Of a stretch of 64,000 nucleotides of DNA, positions 58,518 to 64,000 are shown piece after piece. The notes beneath the pieces are model-generated. The model was not told the origin of the DNA. It worked only from the letters and a program-made list of their open reading frames with translations, and did no database searches. The stretch comes from Cheiracanthium punctorium (lineage: Eukaryota; Arthropoda; Arachnida; Araneae; Cheiracanthiidae). Position 1 is the stretch's first letter, and every line of letters starts with the position of its first letter. The stretch covers positions 992,001-1,056,000 of the forward strand of contig JAWZYV010017538.1 in the NCBI GenBank assembly GCA_038373885.1. Reading direction: 5' to 3'. The translations under genes and the position numbers were made by a program.

Positions 58518-58567
58518 GCTTAGAGTTATATTCTGGTTAACATTTAAATCTCCATTTATATCTAGAT

Positions 58568-59066
58568 TTAACTCTTTAACGCGCAGTGTTCCCGCTCTGG
58601 GAACACCAAACTCTGACGTTTTGACTGTTGCCAGTCACGAATAGAATTGATTTCTATAAAAATAGTTTCGGGTGACATAGCTCCACGAGAATCCTTTTCC
58701 TTTTTAAGCACGTCACTTCCCGGAAAAAAAAAATCGTCACGATTATTTTTAACAGCACTGACATCTGCTGAAAAATGGAAGAATGCGAGAACAGCTGGAT
58801 ATATTGCCCCATGCTGAAAAAAGGGCAGCCGTTGCCATCGCTCGACTTAACTACCAGCAAGATGGCGGACGATCGAAACGTTCATCGCGTGCCACAGATC
58901 TAGAGACCCCTTTTTTGACGCAGCTGGCGTCAAAAAAGGGGTCTCTAGATCTGTGGCACGCGATGAACGTTTCGATCGTCCGCCATCTTGCTGGTAGTTA
59001 AGTCGAGCGATGGCAAGGGCTGCCCTTTTTTCAGCATTGGCAAAGGGTTGCGCCTCAAAGGGTTAA
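58568..59066 (-). mobile_element. TTAA-MITE copy 11
   Basis: TTAA at 58568-58571 and 59063-59066. The left terminus is CTCTTTAACGCGCAGTG (one change from CCCTTT). The subterminal GTGTTCCC...GGGAACACC palindrome is present. Foldback arms of about 110 bp (about 58808-58920 and 58929-59038) are near-perfect, with a tiny loop, GCAGCTGGCG, flanked by AAAAAAGGG / CCCTTTTTT complements. Confidence 0.93.
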
Positions 59067-59826
59067 GGTTTATATTACATTTACCCAAACATTTCTCGTA
59101 GAACTTAACAGATTCTAGGGATTCTCTTAGAGTTAAAGGATTACTTAAATGCTTCTTCTAGTTAAAAAAAAAAAAAAAAATAGTGGGTATACGAAATTTC
59201 CTTTGCAAAATCAAAGGGTATACGACGCACACCGAATACTTCATTCATCACAGTGCTGGCTACTGCATGTTTTCGGTAAAAATATGCTTTTTGAACGCTT
59301 TCATTTTAGAAACTGGCGACATTTAAATAGTATATATCACAATGACTTTCTTCGATAAATGCGAAATTCCTGCATCTATGTATGCCAATCTGTATCATCC
59401 TGGGGATCGAGCTTGCAATGTGTATTGTAATACATTTAAAACACTGGAGACGACAAAGGGCTGTGTCGCGATCTGAGATTACATCTCCAGCAATCAGAAC
59501 TAATGGGTAGTTTCTGTGACATAATCACGAAGGAGGAGGAGTGGGCGATGGGGGTTACAGGCGATGCACTCCGAATATTAATGAGACGTTCAGCTTGAGC
59601 AGATCTGTGTGCGAGGCGAGCCAACCGTTCAGAAAGGCGTTCCTGAAGCGTGCCGCTCATAAAAACTCAGATGTTCGTTTGAAAAATCTGAAACATTTTG
59701 GTGTAAGTCAGTAGCGTAGGAAGATTTATTTATTTATATATTTAATTTTTTTTTTAGGGGAGGGAAGAGGGTATTCGATCTTTTTATGTCCCACTATGAC
59801 AAAATATTCAAATACCCCTCACAATC
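59067..59826. other. No recognised gene
   Basis: A run at 59165-59180. 59430-59660 is GC-richer with a 74-codon minus-strand frame (59436-59660) that has no known motif. Confidence 0.5.
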
Positions 59827-60445
59827 TTAACCGTTTGAGGCGCAACCCTTTCCCAATGCTGAAAAAAGGGCAGCCGTTGCCATCGCTCGACTGAACTACC
59901 AGCAAGATGGCGGACGATCGAAACGTTCATCGCGTGCCACAGATCCAGAGACTCTTTTTTGACGTAGCTGGCTGTGCGGCTGCATCAAAAAAGCGTCTGT
60001 AGATCTGTGGCACGCGATGAACGTTTCGATCGTCCGCCATCTTGCTGGTAGTTCAGATCCAGAGACCCTTTTTTGACGTAGCTGGCTGTAAGGCTGCATC
60101 AAAAGAGCGTCTGTAGATCTGTGGCACGCGATGAACGTTTCGATCGTCCGCCATCTTGCTGGTAGTTCAGTCGAGCGATGGCAAGGGCTGCCCTTTTTTC
60201 AGCATTGGGCAATCTATCCAGCTGTTCTCGCCTTCTTCCATTTTTCGGCAGATGTCAGTGCTGTTAAAAATAATCGTGACCATTTTTTACGGAAAATGAC
60301 GTGCTAAAAAGTAAAGGATTCTCGTGGAACTATGTCACCCGCAACTATTTTTTTAGAAATCAAATCTATTATTCGTGACGGGCAACAGTCAAAACGTCAG
60401 AATTTGTTGTTCCCAGAGCGGGAACACTGCGCGTTAAAGGGTTAA
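59827..60445 (+). mobile_element. TTAA-MITE copy 12, with internal arm duplication
   Basis: TTAA at 59827-59830 and 60442-60445. It starts CCGTTTGAGGCGCAACCC (one change). The foldback centre plus right arm is duplicated: GATCCAGAGAC...GCTGGTAGTTCA at about 59942-60055 recurs at about 60056-60170. This gives one left arm and two right arms, and explains the length of 619 bp against about 490-560 for other copies. Confidence 0.92.
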
Positions 60446-60801
60446 AAGATTTTGATCTTTTCGATGAACGCGAACAAATTAAAATCGAATTTTGGTTAAG
60501 CCCCCTGATTCCCTTCGTAATCCCATAACTCATTTTCTAATATTTTTCTCTTCCCTATCAGTTCACTAAGTGAAGACTCCTCTGAAATTTCAGAGTTGAA
60601 ATTATCTAACTTTGGGGAAATTTAGGCCTCCATAATACCTGAAAGTGTGTTCATGCTCATAATTTTATTTTTTTAATTTTTAAATTGAGTAATTATTTCT
60701 CTTTAAATTTTATAGAAAATAATTCAGGACTAACACATTCGTCGCAGATATTTTTTGGCACAAATACGCATCTTGTTGGTATGTAAGAGCAATAGCAAAT
60801 A

Positions 60802-61148
60802 CAGTGGACTGGCGCTACATAGCGATCAACGTGACTTACGCGAATTGGATATTACGCAAGTTTTTCAGGAGTACGTATCTTAGAACTAAACCTTACTCCA
60901 CGTCCACAATAGGAGATTTTTCGCCAACATTAGAAAGCGCCATTATTCAGTTATTCATTTACTTTATGAGAGAAATGTTAATATCTAGTAAGTTAATAAT
61001 TTGAAACTGTTTAAGGGGTGTTTATAAGTGTCTAAAATAATTATGTATGTTCAAAAAGTCATATGTATACCCTATCCACAACGCGAAATTTTCACTTATG
61101 CGGAGGTTCTTGGAACGCATCCCTTCCCGCCAAGTCAAGACTCTACTG
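60802..61148. mobile_element. pogo/Tigger-like MITE, 347 bp
   Basis: Left end CAGTGGACTGGCGCTACATA and right end CAAGTCAAGACTCTACTG are partial inverted repeats of CAGTRGA type, flanked by TA (60800-60801, 61149-61150). Subterminal ACTTACGCGAATT on the left is mirrored by AAATTTTCACTTATGCG on the right. The frame at 60804-61004 runs into the left terminus and is not a gene. Confidence 0.7.
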
Positions 61149-61762
61149 TAAACAAAGGAAACACGATAGCATACTAAAGCATTTTAATGAGTTGTCTTCC
61201 ACACAAAATAACCTATGGAAATTCTTCTGTGATGTCCTACAAAATATCTTGAAAATAAAACTCATGTCACTTTCAAACAGGTACTTGTTACTTAAGGCAT
61301 TGTTTTCCTTATTCTTTTTCATATACTTATATCACAACATATCGTTTTAGACAAGTATATTTTCCCTTTTTTAAGGAAATGATAGCGAAGTTTTAATGGA
61401 GTAGGTATTTCATCGAATACTGTAAAGGACGCTTAAATACGCACACTTGAAGCACGTAACGCGCATTGTGTGAAACAGAAAATATAGCTTTTGCCTCAGC
61501 AAAATACTACATATTTATGAAAAATAACACGCTCAAACATCGTCTTTTTTAATCATGTTGCTTAGAATGTGTAAAAAAACACCGCTAAGATTATGAAAGA
61601 TCGAATAAAAGCTTATAGTTGCTAATTCATAGTTATGGTAAATAATTAGAATATTATGTGTCGAATTACGTATCGCAAAACACTTTTGATAATACAAAAT
61701 ATATTGAGTACTGATAAATGTCGCGTTTTGGTAACAGATTTATACATATATATATATATATA
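61149..61762. other. AT-rich, no recognised gene
   Basis: Ends in a (TA)n run (61741-61762) immediately next to the Helitron C 3' terminus. Confidence 0.5.
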
Positions 61763-61929
61763 CTAGCTGAAGTAACCGTTCTTCGCACGGGAATGAATGG
61801 ACTTTTTGATATTACGATTTGTGGTGATTACTATTCATTGTAATAAACAGATATAGCAAAGTGGATATCGCGTTATATTGTGTCCAATAATCATGCATAC
61901 CGAATTGCAAGGCAATCGTTTGTACGGTG

Positions 61930-62900
61930 CAGAAGGCCATGCGGCGTAGCGCAATCTAGTGGCGAGTTTTAGCAAAACGGATACGGCGAAAATATTTTTC
62001 GCATTCAGATATCGATGTATACGAATTTTCATGACTATCGGCTGGACAGTCCTGAAGTTCATGTGTTGACGCGACATCTAGTGGCAAGTTATAGGAAAAT
62101 GGATAGCGCCAAACTCTTCCCCGTGTTCAAACATCTATGTATACCTATTTTCATAGCGATCATTTGCACAGTCAAGAAGTGATACACTGCAGGGCCATCC
62201 AGTGGTTCAATAAAGTAATGATTTGCTACAGCGCCGTCAAGTGGCGAGTTATAGCAAAATAGATATCGCCAAAATATTCTCATTGTTGAAATAGCTATGT
62301 ATACTGATTTTCATAGCGACCGTGTTCAACTATCTATGTATACCAATTTTCATAACGATCATTTGCACAGTCAAGAAGTGATACACTGCAGGGCCATCTA
62401 GTAGTTAATTAAAGTAATGATTTGCTACAGCGCCGTCAAGTGGCGAGTTATAGCAAAATAGATATCGCCAAAATATTCTCATTGTTCAAATAGCTATGTA
62501 TACTGATTTTCATAGCGACCGTTTGAATGGTCAAGAATTTGGCCTGCTGCAGCGTCATCTAGTGGCGACTTAAAATAATAATGCATTGCAGTGTCATCTA
62601 GTGGTGAGTAACATCAAAAGGAACGCAGTTAGAATATATTCTTCGTGCTCAAATGTGTAAGTATAAAAAAATTTTGCCGATCGGTCGAACGGTATAGAAG
62701 TTGATGCTTTTCAGCGCCATTTAGCGGCAAGTTACAGAAATATGGATAGTGAAAAATACTCTCCGTGTTCTAATATTCGCGTGTACCAAATTTCATCGAA
62801 ATCGGTTGGACGATATTCGCATAGCAAACGGCTAAACGGAATAGAATTCGACGTTCTGCTGCGCCACCTGGTGGCAAGTTAGAGGAAAACGGATAGCATA
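61930..62900. repeat. Diverged internal repeat array of Helitron C
   Basis: Units contain AGTTATAGCAAAATAGATAT, CGCCAAAATATTC, AATAGCTATGTATACTGATT, TTCATAGCGACCGTTTG and a GCCATCTAGTGGC box. A higher-order 199-bp copy is clear: CACTGCAGGGCCATC recurs at 62185 and 62384, and CGCCGTCAAGTGGCGAGTTA at 62232 and 62431. Other units are more diverged. Confidence 0.85.
61951..62875 (-). promoter_or_regulatory. Array of ten CTCF-core-like motifs in Helitron C
   Basis: On the minus strand the boxes read CCACTAGATGGC or near variants, matching the CTCF core CCASYAGRKGGC. They are at 61951-61963, 62073-62085, 62194-62206, 62233-62245, 62393-62405, 62432-62444, 62554-62566, 62593-62605, 62716-62728 and 62863-62875. 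The last, CCACCAGGTGGCGCAG, is a full match; most others have one or two mismatches. All are in one orientation. Binding is inferred only from motif resemblance. Confidence 0.45.
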
Positions 62901-64000
62901 AAAAGCTTCTCCATGATAAAAGACTTAGGTGAACCAAATTTCATGGTGCAACGGTGCTGGAGTTTCTCAACCTCATACACTCATACCAACATTCATTTTT
63001 ATCTATAACCAGTGTATCTATAACCTCAAATAAAATCCAGTTTCAAATCTAAGCCTCGCCAAAGTGCCAACATACGCCATTTTGCAAGCGTTTTTTCAGG
63101 AAATCATTCGAAGCATTGACTTAGCAGCAATAATATATGGGAAATGGTTCGACCGCGAAAAAGTAAAGCAAGCCTTTATTTGAAAAGTTGAATCCCTTAA
63201 TACAGCCGAATTTTTTAAAATTATCAACTATAACGTGTTTTATTCATCATTACTCCGATGTACTAAATGAGAAGATTTCAATTTTCTGAAATTTGGCGGA
63301 ATTCTGGAGATAGATCAATTGAAATCCCTTAATAACTGCATTATTTCTTCACGGATCATTAAAATTTAACGCTGTATTCTAATAAAACCTTTGCACTTGT
63401 TTTCAAAAATCTATTTCCTTAAGCTCTCAATAAATTGCGCCAAGCCGAAATCTGTGCAAACCGCTAGAACTCACTTTCACAAAATCGGCATTTAAGCCAT
63501 TTTATTTTTTCGCCAAACTAAAATAATTTACCTATTAGCCTCGGAAATCTTCAATTCTTATTGTTTTGCGTGTAAAGCATTACATTCCTGCTCTGATTTC
63601 CCATGCACACGATATTATAATTTAAAAAAAATAACCTTACGAATATAAACTAACAAAAAAAATCATTATTATTCTTTTATTTTTACTTTGAGAATTTAAA
63701 ACATTTTATTCGGCAAAATCGCCACACATGGCAACCACGATCCTTATTTCACACTTTTTCCACTACAGGGGTTACAATTACGGAAAGATTTTTGCGTGAA
63801 GAGCATAAAAAATCTCTTAAATTCCGGGAACGGGTGGACTTTCAAAGTTTTAAAGTGGACTATGAGTTATTCTATATTATTTTACATATCTGTACTAAAT
63901 TTCAGGCCGATAGGTCCATTTTTGTGGATTTGTATACGAATCAAATCCACAAACAAACAAACAAACAAACAAACAGAATTTCATTTTTATTTATAAGATA

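Larger units (their letters stand above)
61763..63998 (-). mobile_element. Helitron C, non-autonomous
   Basis: On the minus strand the 5' end is TCTTATAAATAAAAATGAAA after an A (63999 complement). The 3' end is the hairpin CCGTGCGAAGAACGG, spacer TTACTTCAG, then CTAG followed by T inside a (TA)n run. The TTTGTTTGTTTG run (63950-63975) occupies the same subterminal position as the TGTC run of Helitron B. The 3' half is a diverged repeat array carrying GCCATCTAGTGGC motifs. No Rep/helicase frame. Confidence 0.85.

Noticed and set aside
34989..60445. TTAA-bounded repeats as solo LTRs of an LTR retrotransposon
   Set aside because: No TG...CA ends, 4-bp TTAA duplication every time, inverted termini and an internal foldback; no gag/pol anywhere in the window.

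Overview
This window is eukaryotic nuclear DNA from a large, AT-rich, repeat-laden genome. It contains no intact protein-coding gene that I can recognise. There is no bacterial gene density, no operon, and no long ORF: the longest open frames are about 130 codons and lie in simple repeats, mobile-element relics or GC-rich patches. The content points to an arthropod: tRNA-derived SINEs, mariner, pogo-like, hAT and TTAA-target DNA elements, a decayed non-LTR retrotransposon and non-autonomous Helitrons. A chelicerate such as a spider is my best guess, because the SINE body recalls orb-weaver SINEs, but that rests on memory and was not searched.

Layout. 1-4.8 kb is unassigned AT-rich sequence. 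4.8-10 kb holds a 119-bp triplicated repeat, a hAT relic with transposase C-terminal coding sequence, four tRNA-derived SINEs, the first TTAA-MITE and a pogo-like TIR element. 10-16 kb is mostly empty. 16-22.7 kb is a nest: two TTAA-MITEs, a SINE, a 2.1-kb TIR element carrying iterated terminal motifs and a nested (TG)n-bearing element, then a Helitron region that itself contains a 165-bp hAT MITE. 22.7-31.3 kb is sparse (GC-rich patch, hAT-like element, degenerate repeats, a perfect 34-bp palindrome, a (TTA)n microsatellite). 31-37 kb has a hAT-like element, a mariner relic, three TTAA-MITEs and the 3' end of a LINE. 40-46.7 kb has a TIR copy with an internal deletion, a GGGCTC-rich hAT MITE, two TTAA-MITEs, GC-rich patches and a SINE. 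48.9-53.5 kb is a Helitron whose interior is a 156-bp monomer array, followed by a 1.41-kb tandem duplication that carries two more TTAA-MITE copies. 53.5-58.3 kb is sparse, with a CRE-bearing GC-rich patch and a tRNA-like sequence. 58.3-64 kb has a hAT MITE, two TTAA-MITEs, a pogo-like MITE and a third Helitron whose repeats carry a same-oriented array of CTCF-like motifs.

Most notable: (1) twelve copies in 64 kb of one TTAA-target, CCCTTT-ended MITE with a near-perfect foldback of about 120 bp per arm; (2) three Helitrons, all on the minus strand, with matching ends but different internal satellites; (3) ten CTCF-core-like motifs in under 1 kb of one Helitron. Nothing here works as a host gene pathway. 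The window is a record of nested transposition, internal deletion and tandem amplification.
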